A DNA stretch of 64,000 bases, from NCBI RefSeq assembly GCF_902459685.1, contig NZ_CABPSF010000002.1:372001-436000 (forward strand), in the 5' to 3' direction. A program made the translations under genes and the position numbers. This DNA is from Pandoraea iniqua. GTDB taxonomy: Bacteria > Pseudomonadota > Gammaproteobacteria > Burkholderiales > Burkholderiaceae. Every line of letters begins with the position of its first letter. The first letter of the stretch is position 1. The notes under the pieces were generated by a model. The model was not told where the DNA came from, did no database searches, and was given only the letters and a program-made list of their open reading frames with translations. Of the stretch, positions 34,320-42,793 are shown in pieces.

Positions 34320-35579
34320 TCAACCGAAACGCAGCCGGTCGATGCCGACGATGCGGTTGAAGATGAAGTAGAAGATGGCGGTGAAGATCACGAGAAACGC
34401 AGACAGTGCACCCGCCAGTCCCCAGTTCAGTTGGGTATTGGTCTGCATGGCAATCAACTGGCTGATCATCTCGTCGCCCGCGCCACCGAGCAGCGACGGC
34501 GTGATGTAGTAGCCCAGTGCGAGCACAAAGACCAGAAAACACCCGGCACCTACGCCCGGCAGCGTCTGCGGAATGTAGACCCGCACGAACGCCGTAAACG
34601 GATGCGCGCCGAGCGACTTCGCTGCCCGCATATAGACCGGCGGCACGCCCTTCATGACGGAGTAGATGGCGAGAATCATGTAGGGCAGCAGCACATGCGT
34701 CATGCCGATCAGCACGCCGGTGCGGTTGAAGATCAGCGGCACCGGGTGCGTCGTCAGCCCGAGTCCCGACAACAGACTGTTGATGACGCCGCCCGGCTGA
34801 AGCAGCACATACCATGCCGTTGTGCGCACCAGCAGCGATGTCCAGAACGGGACGATCACGAAGAGCATCAGACGATTGCTCTGCTTCTCGGGCAAGTTCG
34901 CGAGCAACCATGCCACCGGGTAGCCGAGCACGAGACACAGCAACGTCACCGTCGCACTGATCGTGATCGTGCGCACGAACGCCGCCCGATACACCGAGGC
35001 GTTCTCGGGCAGCGAGGCAATGACCCCTTGCGGCGTCACCTGTGCGTCCATGCCCGCAAGCAGGTAGTCCGGCGTGGGGGAAGTTGCGGCGCGCTTCAAC
35101 AAGCGCCACGTTTCGGGCGAATTCCAGCGCTCGTCGATGGCGATCAGTGCGGGCTTCCACGCGGGCGGTGTTTCATCTCCCACGGCCCGCGCGGTGCGCA
35201 TGAGCAAGCTGCGGAACTCCGGCTGCGCGAAGTTCATCCGCCTCGCAATCGTGCCGAGCTGCCCGCTTTCGCGCGCTTGCTTCAAGCCCGAAGCCAGCAC
35301 CGCGAATGTCGATTCACCGGGCACGCCGCTGCCGTCCCAAGCCACCAGTGCCTGAGCCAACTGCGGCATGCCGTCGGAGATCTCATGGTTCTGCACACTT
35401 CGCGCGAGCAGCAGCGCAATGGGCGCGATGAACGTCGAGAGCAGAAACACGATCAACGGTAAGGCCAGCCACAGCGCCCGCATCGACGCGCGCCGTTGCA
35501 CTTTCCTGAATGAAGCCAATCCTTCGGCGCTCGCGTTGGTATGCGCGCCGGACGACGTGGCGTGAGTCGATGCGGGCAT
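34320..35579 (-). CDS. ABC transporter permease, PotB type, with a large extra domain
   Basis: A 419-residue permease, about 120 longer than usual. After the first helix (about 35-60) comes a hydrophilic stretch of some 145 residues (about 61-205: SGVPGESTFAVLASGLKQAR, FRSLLMRTARAVGDETP, NSPETWRLLKRAATSPTPDY) before helix two; membrane topology puts it in the periplasm. The remaining five helices and the EAA loop (YMRAAKSLGAHPFTAFVRVYIPQTLPG) are normal. Similar insertions occur in some uncharacterised proteobacterial PotB homologues; a docking or ligand-handling role is speculation. GAGAGGA precedes the start. Confidence 0.9.
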   Translation of the reverse strand: MPASTHATSSGAHTNASAEGLASFRKVQRRASMRALWLALPLIVFLLSTFIAPIALLLARSVQNHEISDGMPQLAQALVAWDGSGVPGESTFAVLASGLKQARESGQLGTIARRMNFAQPEFRSLLMRTARAVGDETPPAWKPALIAIDERWNSPETWRLLKRAATSPTPDYLLAGMDAQVTPQGVIASLPENASVYRAAFVRTITISATVTLLCLVLGYPVAWLLANLPEKQSNRLMLFVIVPFWTSLLVRTTAWYVLLQPGGVINSLLSGLGLTTHPVPLIFNRTGVLIGMTHVLLPYMILAIYSVMKGVPPVYMRAAKSLGAHPFTAFVRVYIPQTLPGVGAGCFLVFVLALGYYITPSLLGGAGDEMISQLIAMQTNTQLNWGLAGALSAFLVIFTAIFYFIFNRIVGIDRLRFG

Positions 35580-35604
35580 GTCGGTCCTCTCGTGCAGGCT
35601 GCCG

Positions 35605-36651
35605 TTACTGCGTCAGCCACACTTGGAAGCGCTTGTTGATCGCATCCGCGTTGTCGGCCCAGAAGTTGGCGTTGATCTGCACGGCGCGCTTGAAGTTCGC
35701 CGGAGCGGTCGGCATGTCGGCCAGGCGCTGCTTGTCGACATACTGGATCGCATCTTTGCGCGGCGGCGCATAGGCGATGTACTTCGAGAGATCCGCCGAC
35801 GCCTTCGGCTGCGATGCCGAGACGATGAACTTCGCCGCAGTATCGGCGTGCTTCGCACCGGCCGGCACCGCCCACCATTCGAAGTCATAGACCTGCGCGT
35901 CCCACACGGCCTTGAACGGCTTCTTGTCCTTCTTCGCAGCGTCGTCGATACGGCCGTTGTATGCCTGCACCATCACGACGGCACCGTCGGCGAGCAACTG
36001 CGGGGCTTGCGCGCCGGACTCCCACCACACGATGTGCTTCTTGATCGTGTCGAGTTTCTTGAACGCCCGATCGACACCGGCCGGGGTGGCCAGCACCTTG
36101 TAGACATCCTTGGGATCGACGCCGTCAGCGATCAGCGCCCATTCCATCGTGACCTTCGGCGACTTGCGCAGACCGCGCTTGCCGGGGAATTTTTGCAGGT
36201 CGAAGAAATCGTTGACGGTGGTCGGCGCGGCCTTCAGCTTGCTCGCGTCATAGGCGTAGATGGTGGACCACACCATGCTCGCGACCGCGCAGTCGCTGAT
36301 CGAGCCGGGAATGAAATCGCTGCTGTTGCCCAACGATTTCTTGTCGAACTTCTTGAGCAAGCCTTCGTCACAGGCCGTGATCGCGTCGTTGGTTTCGAGA
36401 TCGATCAGGTCCCACGTGGTGTTCTTCGCCTGCTCCATGGCGGAGAGCTTGGCCAGACCGCCGTCATACGACTCGGTCGCGAACGTGACGCCGGTCGACT
36501 GGGTGAACGGATCGAACCACGCCTTCTTGGCCGCGGCTTCGAACGCGCCGCCAAAGGTCACCACACTGAGCGTTTCCGCGGCGTGTGATGCGGTGGCGGC
36601 AAACGCGAGTACCGCAAGCGCGGCACATTGGGTTTTCAGGGAAGTGCGCAT
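35605..36651 (-). CDS. Polyamine/opine-type ABC binding protein (second importer)
   Basis: A 348-residue SBP_bac_8-type protein with a clear Sec signal peptide (MRTSLKTQCAALAVLAFAA, cleavage near SHAAE). The mature start ETLSVVTFGGAFEAAAKKAWF and SEQ segments such as AMEQAKNTTWDLIDLETNDAI and CAVASMVWSTIYAYDASKL match PotD-like proteins. It lies between ATPase and permease genes. The co-transcribed Rieske oxygenase suggests a quaternary or N-methylated amine as ligand, which remains an inference. Confidence 0.92.
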   Translation of the reverse strand: MRTSLKTQCAALAVLAFAATASHAAETLSVVTFGGAFEAAAKKAWFDPFTQSTGVTFATESYDGGLAKLSAMEQAKNTTWDLIDLETNDAITACDEGLLKKFDKKSLGNSSDFIPGSISDCAVASMVWSTIYAYDASKLKAAPTTVNDFFDLQKFPGKRGLRKSPKVTMEWALIADGVDPKDVYKVLATPAGVDRAFKKLDTIKKHIVWWESGAQAPQLLADGAVVMVQAYNGRIDDAAKKDKKPFKAVWDAQVYDFEWWAVPAGAKHADTAAKFIVSASQPKASADLSKYIAYAPPRKDAIQYVDKQRLADMPTAPANFKRAVQINANFWADNADAINKRFQVWLTQ

Positions 36652-36652
36652 G

Positions 36653-37861
36653 TCAGTTGGCTCCTGCGGGTGCGGTCAAGATGAGAGACGGGGAAGGTGC
36701 GGCTGGGGAATCGATGGCGGGCGCTGCACGGGGCGTGCAGGTCGCGAGAATCTTGCAGTCATCGTGACGCCAGGCCACATCGATCGTGTCGCCGGCGTTG
36801 GGCAGGGCATGGCGCTGCGTATTGGGTACCTTCACGACAATCGCGTCGTGGGAGCCGAGGGTGAGATGCACGCGGTGGTGATCGCCGCAATACACGATGT
36901 CTTCGACGCGAGCGCGTACGACATTGCTGTTGGGGTCCGAGGGCGTGGCTTGCCCGCCCACGGCAGGGGATGCAGCCGACACTTGAGGGATATGCGCGCG
37001 TTCGGGACGCAGTGCGAGCATCGCGTCGTCACCGGCGCTCAGTCCTTGTTCGCAGCGGCCGCGAATCATGCTGCCGTCCGAGAGGGCGAGCGTCGCCCAG
37101 CCGTCATGGGCCTGAACGACGTGCCCGGTCAGTCCGTTGTTCTCGCCGACGAAGTTCGCGACGAAGGCGTTTTGCGCGTTCTCGTACAGTTCGCTGGGCG
37201 GCGCAGCTTGCTGAATGCGGCCATCGGAAAACACGGCCACGCGATCCGACATCGTCAACGCTTCGGCCTGATCGTGGGTGACGTAGACGATGGTGAGCGA
37301 CAGTTCGCGATGCAGCCGCATGATCTCGTATTGCATCGTTTCGCGAAGACGCTTGTCGAGCGCACCGAGCGGCTCGTCCATCAACACCACGCTCGGCTCG
37401 AACACGAGCGCCCGTGCGAGTGCTACACGTTGCTGCTGGCCACCGGAGAGTTGCGAGGGGCGGCGATTGGCCAGATGCGACAACTCGATCATCTCCAGCG
37501 CGCGCTTGACCCTTGCGTTTTGCTCGGTACGGCCCACGCGTCTGACAGACAGCGGAAACGCGACGTTCTGCGCAATCGTGAGATGCGGAAACAGCGCGTA
37601 GTTCTGAAACACCATGCCGATGTCGCGCTGATGCGGCGGCTTGTCGTCCAGCCGCTTGCCGTCCAGACGAATCTCGCCGTGCGTGGGCGACTCGAACCCC
37701 GCGAGCATCATGAGCGTGGTGGTCTTGCCCGAGCCGGACGGGCCGAGTAGCGACAGGAATTCTCCCTTGCGCACATCGAGGTTCAGGTCGTCGACGACAT
37801 AGCTGGCGCCGTCGTAAGACTTGCTCACACCCGAGAACGAAATGAAGGATGGGTTCGGCAT
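36653..37861 (-). CDS. ABC transporter ATP-binding protein, PotA type (second importer)
   Basis: A 402-residue ATPase: Walker A GPSGSGKTT, Q-loop FQNYALFPHLTIAQNV, signature [15 protein letters not shown], Walker B VVLMDEPLGALD and VTHDQAEAL. About 150 C-terminal residues form the TOBE regulatory part. Start 37861 has AGGA upstream and begins MPNPSFISFSGVSKSYDG; a start 27 bases further up lacks a ribosome-binding site. It ends one base before the binding-protein start region, showing tight packing. Confidence 0.94.
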   Translation of the reverse strand: MPNPSFISFSGVSKSYDGASYVVDDLNLDVRKGEFLSLLGPSGSGKTTTLMMLAGFESPTHGEIRLDGKRLDDKPPHQRDIGMVFQNYALFPHLTIAQNVAFPLSVRRVGRTEQNARVKRALEMIELSHLANRRPSQLSGGQQQRVALARALVFEPSVVLMDEPLGALDKRLRETMQYEIMRLHRELSLTIVYVTHDQAEALTMSDRVAVFSDGRIQQAAPPSELYENAQNAFVANFVGENNGLTGHVVQAHDGWATLALSDGSMIRGRCEQGLSAGDDAMLALRPERAHIPQVSAASPAVGGQATPSDPNSNVVRARVEDIVYCGDHHRVHLTLGSHDAIVVKVPNTQRHALPNAGDTIDVAWRHDDCKILATCTPRAAPAIDSPAAPSPSLILTAPAGAN

Positions 37862-37906
37862 CGTGATTGCGTCCTGTGTTCGTGGCATCGTTAGGGCGAA
37901 CAGGCC

Positions 37907-39049
37907 CTAGGCCATCCTGGCGGCCAGATAGCGTGCGAAATCGTAGTTCGGGCGCTCGAGCCGGCTCAGATGGCCGGGCTTCGCGAGCGGCGCATGCACG
38001 CCACGAAACACCGCTTCCACCCCGCGCCGGTCTTCGGCATTCACTTCGTCGAGCAGCTTCTTGAGCGACACCATGTGCGCATTCGCCGCCGGGTCGGCAA
38101 CGAATTCAGGCGAGAGTCCGCCACCAAAGCGGATGTGCACGCGGTCCACGCCTCTGGGCTGCAACACGAGATACCAGAAGTACCCCGGGGTGAGCGTGAC
38201 GAGATGCGTCGGGTAGATGGCCAGCAGCGCCGTGGTCTTGCGCCAATGGCCTTCCAGCCGCGTGTTGTCCGGATGCGCGTTGCCGATGGGCAGCGTCGCT
38301 TCCTTGGTGATCCAGTGGTAGTTGAACGCCGCGTGTCCGGGCGGGCATTCCATCTCTTCGAGCTTCGAATGCGGACCTACCGTCGCGCGGTGCAGCATCG
38401 GCAGGTGATAGCTCTCCATGAAGTTCTCGGCGAGGATTTTCCAGTTGGTATCCCAGACGTGTTCTTCATAGAAAGTTTCGATGTAGTCGGTCATGCCGTA
38501 CTGCGCGATTAAATCGGTAAGCTCGGCAAGCTGGGTGGCCACCGGCGGCGCATCGTTATCGAGGGTGACGTAGATCCAGCCTTGCCATTGCTCGCAGCGA
38601 ATCGCGGGCAGCCGGTAGCTTTCCTTGCAGAAGCCCGCCTGCTCGTCCATCATCGGTGCGCCTTTCAGGGCACCGTCGAGCGAGTAGTTCCACGCGTGAT
38701 AGGGGCACACGATGCGCCGGACATTGCCGCGGCCTTCGAGCAGCACGGACATGCGATGCAGGCACACGTTGGACATGGCCTTCAACTGCATTTGTTCGTC
38801 ACGCACCACCACGACGGGTTGGTCGCCGATCTGCGCGCTCAGGTAGTCGCCGGGCTCGGCGAGCGCACTCGCGCGGCCGACGCACTGCCACTCGTGCGCG
38901 AAGATGTCGCGCTGTTCCCGGGCGAGAAAGCCCGGCGACGTGTACACGCCGGGCGGCATGGCCCGTGCATCGTCGAACGGGCGTTCACCACCGGTCCGCA
39001 GCGCGTCGATGAGCGCCTGCCCTGCGATCGTCCCTGTCTGCTCAGCCAT
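37907..39049 (-). CDS. Rieske non-haem iron oxygenase, alpha subunit (betaine/choline-type)
   Basis: A 380-residue aromatic-ring-hydroxylating-type oxygenase. The Rieske [2Fe-2S] site is CLHR and CPYHAW (C96, H98, C115, H118). The mononuclear iron site is in ILAENFMESYHLPMLHRATV (H215, H220) with an Asp/Glu ligand later. The sequence style (CPYHAWNYSLDGALKGAPMM, ENFMESYHLPMLH) is that of the glycine-betaine, choline, carnitine and stachydrine oxygenases, which demethylate or hydroxylate quaternary amines. No reductase component lies beside it. It heads the importer operon, 45 bases before the ATPase gene. Confidence 0.93.
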   Translation of the reverse strand: MAEQTGTIAGQALIDALRTGGERPFDDARAMPPGVYTSPGFLAREQRDIFAHEWQCVGRASALAEPGDYLSAQIGDQPVVVVRDEQMQLKAMSNVCLHRMSVLLEGRGNVRRIVCPYHAWNYSLDGALKGAPMMDEQAGFCKESYRLPAIRCEQWQGWIYVTLDNDAPPVATQLAELTDLIAQYGMTDYIETFYEEHVWDTNWKILAENFMESYHLPMLHRATVGPHSKLEEMECPPGHAAFNYHWITKEATLPIGNAHPDNTRLEGHWRKTTALLAIYPTHLVTLTPGYFWYLVLQPRGVDRVHIRFGGGLSPEFVADPAANAHMVSLKKLLDEVNAEDRRGVEAVFRGVHAPLAKPGHLSRLERPNYDFARYLAARMA

Positions 39050-39131
39050 GAAGCCCTCCGTTCATTCGCCATGACGCTCGGGCAACACCGCAAGCCCTCG
39101 CACACCGCACTCAACATGAACATCAATCTAT

Positions 39132-39186
39132 CAAGCCAAATTGCAAGCCAAAATATTGTTTTTGGATACAGGGCAAAGGTTTTGCC
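39132..39186. promoter_or_regulatory. Cluster of repeats upstream of the Rieske operon
   Basis: Three elements lie between the LysR stop and the Rieske start: direct copies of CAAGCCAAA at 39132-39140 and 39144-39152; a perfect inverted repeat CCAAAA/TTTTGG with six-base spacer at 39148-39165; and GGCAAA/TTTGCC with three-base spacer at 39172-39186. Their spacing of one to two helical turns fits LysR-type control of the operon. Confidence 0.6.
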
Positions 39187-39219
39187 TATGCAGGGCCTGA
39201 TTCACCGGTGCGACACTGC

Positions 39220-40185
39220 TTACTGCGATGCCAGATGGAGCCGTTGGATGTAGTTCTCGGCAAACGAGGCAAAGCGCTGCACAACACGGCGGGGCTTCAT
39301 CGTGCGCGATTGCGCGATGCCCAGCATGATCGCGTTGACGTTGTCTTTGAAGCGCTTGATGACGAACTCTTCGCCATCGACCGTCCGGTTCGACTTGAGT
39401 GGAAAATTCAGCAGGCTGTAGCCCAGACCGTTGGCCACCATGCCCCGCACGACTTCCGGCTGCGACGAGCGGAACGCGGGCACTGGCCGGTTGCCCACGG
39501 CATCGAAGAGAGCAGCGAAATATTCGCGGCTGTGCGGCAGATCGAGCATCACGTAGGGTTCCGGCAGCAGGTCGGCAAGCGATACCTTGCGAGCGCGGGC
39601 CAGCCGGTGCGTGCGCGGCAGGATGGCGTAAGGGGGCAGCGAGACCAGCGGCGTGAAAGCGATGTCTTCGCTCAGATCGAGGCTGTACGTGAGCACGAGA
39701 TCGAGCGAGCCGTCGTGCAGGCCGCGCAGCAGCCCGTCCTGATGCGCTTCTACGGTGCGAAAGCCGATGCCCGTGTGCTCCTGCGTGAAGCGGCTGATGA
39801 GCCCCGGCATCAGCGGCGGCGCCAGCGACGCGAGGCAGCCCAGCGCAATCGAGCCCGTCATGCCGCCATCCATCTCTTTGGCCGCCATCTGTAACTCTTC
39901 GGCGGTTTTCAGCAGGTTGCGCGCCTGCCCGAGCAAATCGCGCCCGGCTTGGGTCAGCGACAGGCCGCTCGCGTGATGCCGGATGAACAGCTGCACCCCG
40001 AACGAGACTTCGAGATCCGCCAGCGCGGTGGAAATGGAGGGCTGTGAGATATGCAGCCGTTTGGCGGCCGCCGTGAAGGACAAGACTTCTGCCGTGACCA
40101 CGAAATAACGCAGCTGACGCAGCGAGTAGCGCAGGGGCTGCGTGTCTAGCGTCTCCAACGTTGCCAAGGTAGCCAAGTTATCCAT
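39220..40185 (-). CDS. LysR-family transcriptional regulator between the Rieske and FMO operons
   Basis: About 321 residues: helix-turn-helix at about 18-75 (LRYFVVTAEVLSFTAAAKRLHISQPSISTALADLE), effector domain 105-310. ATG 40185 was chosen because GGAG lies eight bases upstream; the ATG six bases before it is too close to that site, and the long open frame beyond has no LysR similarity. The gene lies between the oxygenase/importer operon downstream and the divergent FMO operon, so it is the best candidate for joint control of both. Confidence 0.9.
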   Translation of the reverse strand: MDNLATLATLETLDTQPLRYSLRQLRYFVVTAEVLSFTAAAKRLHISQPSISTALADLEVSFGVQLFIRHHASGLSLTQAGRDLLGQARNLLKTAEELQMAAKEMDGGMTGSIALGCLASLAPPLMPGLISRFTQEHTGIGFRTVEAHQDGLLRGLHDGSLDLVLTYSLDLSEDIAFTPLVSLPPYAILPRTHRLARARKVSLADLLPEPYVMLDLPHSREYFAALFDAVGNRPVPAFRSSQPEVVRGMVANGLGYSLLNFPLKSNRTVDGEEFVIKRFKDNVNAIMLGIAQSRTMKPRRVVQRFASFAENYIQRLHLASQ

Positions 40186-40374
40186 CGGCATCGCTCCATA
40201 AGGCGGCATGGGTTGATGGCATTGTGAAATCGAAAAAAAAGTCTGCATAGTCAAATCCGATGCTTTGCATTTTTTAAATATATTTTTCGGATTCTGTCGA
40301 GGCGCGTAGATTTTCGCGAATGACCTCCCCCACGGGGCGTTCGGAATCAATCTGCCTTCTGAAGGACGCAAGCC
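40186..40374. promoter_or_regulatory. Divergent promoter region lysR / FAD monooxygenase
   Basis: A 189-base stretch, locally AT-rich around 40268-40290 (TTTTTTAAATATATTTTT), unusual in this high-GC window and typical of a divergent promoter core. I cannot fix the boxes. An AAGGA ribosome-binding site precedes 40375. Confidence 0.55.
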
Positions 40375-41640
40375 ATGACAGTGCAAACAACGTCAATCGA
40401 TACGCTCGTCGTCGGCGCCGGGCAGGCCGGTGTGGCGATGAGCGAGCACCTGAGTAAGCACGGCGTGCCGCATCTCGTGCTGGAGCGCTCGCGTATCGCC
40501 GAGCGTTGGCGCACCGGACGTTGGGACTCGCTGGTGGCGAATGGCCCGGCATGGCACGACCGCTTTCCCAATCTGACCTTTGCCGAGATCGACCCGGATA
40601 GCTTTGCCTCGAAAGAGCAGGTGGCCGACTACTTCGTCGAATACGCCCGCAAGATCGAAGCGCCGATCCGCACCGGCGTCGAAGTGACGAAGGTGGTGCG
40701 CAACCAAGGGCGGCCGGGCTTTACCGTGGAAACGTCGGACGGCACGCTCGAAGTCCTGCGCGTGGTGGTGGCGACCGGGGCGTTTCAGCGTCCGGTGATT
40801 CCTGCCATCGCGCCTGCCGATGAGCGGCTGACGCAGATTCATTCCGCCGACTATCGCAACCCGGGGCAATTGCCGCCGGGCAATGTCCTCGTCGTAGGCG
40901 CTGGCTCGTCAGGCGTGCAGATTGCGGATGAGTTGCAGCGCGCGGGCCGGCAGGTCTATTTGTCGGTCGGCGCGCATGACCGTCCCCCGCGCGGCTATCG
41001 CGGGCGCGACTTCTGCTGGTGGCTCGGTGTGCTCGGCGAGTGGGATGCAGAAATCATGCGTCCGGGCCGCGAGCACGTGACCATTGCAGTGAGCGGCGCG
41101 CACGGCGGCCATACCGTGGACTTTCGACGTCTGGCGCATCAGGGCGTCATGCTCACCGGGCTGACGCGATCGTTCGAGGCCGGTGTGGTGCATTTTCAGG
41201 ATGACCTTGCAGAGAACATCGCGCGCGGCGACGAAAACTATTTGTCGCTGCTCGATGCTGCGGATGCCTACGCCGCGCGCAATGGTCTCGATCTTCCCGA
41301 AGAGCCGGAAGCCCGCGTCATTCCGCCCGATCCGGCGTGCCTGACGAACCCGTTGCGTGATCTCGATCTGGCGCAAGCCAACGTCACGTCGATCATCTGG
41401 GCGACGGGCTACGCCGTCGATTTCCGCTGGCTGCAAGTCGATGCCTTTGGCGAGAACGGCAAGCCGAAGCATCAACGCGGTGTTTCGCAGGAGCCGGGTG
41501 TGTATTTCCTCGGTCTGCCGTGGCTCTCGCGCCGTGGATCGTCGTTCATCTGGGGCGTGTGGCACGACGCGCGGCATATCGCGGACCACATCGCCACCCA
41601 GCGCAAATATCTCGCCTATTACGACTCGCCAACGACCTGA
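40375..41640 (+). CDS. FAD-dependent monooxygenase / NAD(P)-binding oxidoreductase
   Basis: A 421-residue flavoprotein of the flavin-containing monooxygenase/YUCCA-like group. The FAD fold is TLVVGAGQAGVAMSEHL near residue 10, the NADPH fold is VLVVGAGSSGVQIADEL near 172, and between them lies the FMO-like ATGAFQRPVIP. WATGYAVDFRWL toward the end is the usual ATGY motif. Such enzymes oxygenate amines, sulfides or hydroxylated N-compounds. It begins the operon FMO-RidA-DUF1028-ArgE and diverges from the LysR gene. Confidence 0.92.
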   Translation: MTVQTTSIDTLVVGAGQAGVAMSEHLSKHGVPHLVLERSRIAERWRTGRWDSLVANGPAWHDRFPNLTFAEIDPDSFASKEQVADYFVEYARKIEAPIRTGVEVTKVVRNQGRPGFTVETSDGTLEVLRVVVATGAFQRPVIPAIAPADERLTQIHSADYRNPGQLPPGNVLVVGAGSSGVQIADELQRAGRQVYLSVGAHDRPPRGYRGRDFCWWLGVLGEWDAEIMRPGREHVTIAVSGAHGGHTVDFRRLAHQGVMLTGLTRSFEAGVVHFQDDLAENIARGDENYLSLLDAADAYAARNGLDLPEEPEARVIPPDPACLTNPLRDLDLAQANVTSIIWATGYAVDFRWLQVDAFGENGKPKHQRGVSQEPGVYFLGLPWLSRRGSSFIWGVWHDARHIADHIATQRKYLAYYDSPTT

Positions 41641-41650
41641 GGGGAACGCC

Positions 41651-42088
41651 ATGAGCCAACCGACGCATACCCGTATCCGCATGTTCAACACGAAGGAGAC
41701 GTATCCGAATCAATCGCTCGATAACGATCTTTGTCAGGCGGTGCGCGCGGGGAACACGGTCTACGTGCGCGGGCAGATCGGTACCGACTTCGCCGGCAAT
41801 CTGGTCGGGCTGGGCGATCCGCGTGCGCAGGCCGAGCAAGCCATGAAGAACGTCAAGCAACTGCTCGAAGAGGCCGGCAGCGACTTGTCGCACATCGTCA
41901 AGACGACCACGTACCTGACCGACGTGCGCTTTCGCGAGCCGGTTTATCGCGAAGTGGGGAAGTGGCTCAAAGGCGTGTTTCCGATTTCCACGGGGCTGAC
42001 CGTGGTCGCGCTGGGGCAGCCCGAATGGCTGATGGAAATCGATGTCATCGCCGTGATTCCGGACGGCTGGACGCGTCCCGGCGCATAA
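41651..42088 (+). CDS. RidA (YjgF/YER057c/UK114) family protein
   Basis: A 145-residue protein. RidA proteins hydrolyse reactive enamines and imines to ketones and ammonia. Conserved-looking parts are NTVYVRGQIGTDFAGNLVG, QAEQAMKNVKQLLEEAGSDLSHIVKTTTYLTDV and the C-terminal LMEIDVIAVIP. The length and the MKNVKQLLEEAG helix suit an Rid4-7-like subgroup rather than housekeeping RidA. It starts eleven bases after the FMO stop, so it likely cleans up or completes the FMO reaction. Confidence 0.92.
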   Translation: MSQPTHTRIRMFNTKETYPNQSLDNDLCQAVRAGNTVYVRGQIGTDFAGNLVGLGDPRAQAEQAMKNVKQLLEEAGSDLSHIVKTTTYLTDVRFREPVYREVGKWLKGVFPISTGLTVVALGQPEWLMEIDVIAVIPDGWTRPGA

Positions 42089-42115
42089 GGCACGTAAGCG
42101 AGGTAAGGAGCAAAC

Positions 42116-42793
42116 ATGACCTTCTCAATCGTTGGACGATGTGAAAAGACCGGACAACTCGGCATTGCGATCAGTTCGTCAAGTATTGCTGTCGGGGCCC
42201 GGTGCCCGTGGCTGTGCGCGAATGTCGGCGCGGTGTCCACACAGAACGTTACGCTGCCTGCGCTGGGGCCGCAGATTCTGGACCGTCTCGCAGAGGAAGC
42301 CGATGACCCGGCAACTGCACTGAGCCGAACGCTGGCCGCCAGCGACTGGAGCGAGTACCGGCAGGTCACCGTGCTCGACGCGCAGGGGCGCACGGCGTTC
42401 TTCAGCGGCGAGCAGACGCTGGGGATCTACAACGCCGTCGCCGGTGCGCAGTGCGTCGCCGCCGGCAACATGTTGCGGGGGCGCGAGGTCATCGACGCCA
42501 TGATCCCGGCATTCGAGAACACGCCCGGCCCGCTGGCTGACCGGTTGCTCGCGGCGATGCATGCGGCCATGGCCAGTGGCGGAGAAGCCGGACCGGTGCA
42601 CTCGGCGGCGCTGAAGATCGTCGGCGACCTGATCTGGCCCATCGTCGACCTGCGCGTGGATTGGGCCGACGAGGACCCGATCGGCAAGCTCGATGGACTT
42701 TGGCAAGCCTACAAGCCGCAAATGCAGGATTACGTGACGCGTGCCCTGAACCCCACGGCCGCGCCGAGCTATGGAGTGCCGGGCGATGAATGA
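42116..42793 (+). CDS. DUF1028 family protein (Ntn-hydrolase-like)
   Basis: A 225-residue DUF1028 protein. The start TFSIVGRCEKTGQLGIAISSSSIAVGARCPW and the AQCVAAGNMLRGREVIDAM block are hallmarks. The family has an Ntn-hydrolase-like fold, without a proven reaction, and occurs beside RidA and amidase genes, which hints at amide hydrolysis. AAGGAG lies before the ATG. The last eight bases overlap the next gene, so it is coupled to the deacylase. Confidence 0.9.
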   Translation: MTFSIVGRCEKTGQLGIAISSSSIAVGARCPWLCANVGAVSTQNVTLPALGPQILDRLAEEADDPATALSRTLAASDWSEYRQVTVLDAQGRTAFFSGEQTLGIYNAVAGAQCVAAGNMLRGREVIDAMIPAFENTPGPLADRLLAAMHAAMASGGEAGPVHSAALKIVGDLIWPIVDLRVDWADEDPIGKLDGLWQAYKPQMQDYVTRALNPTAAPSYGVPGDE

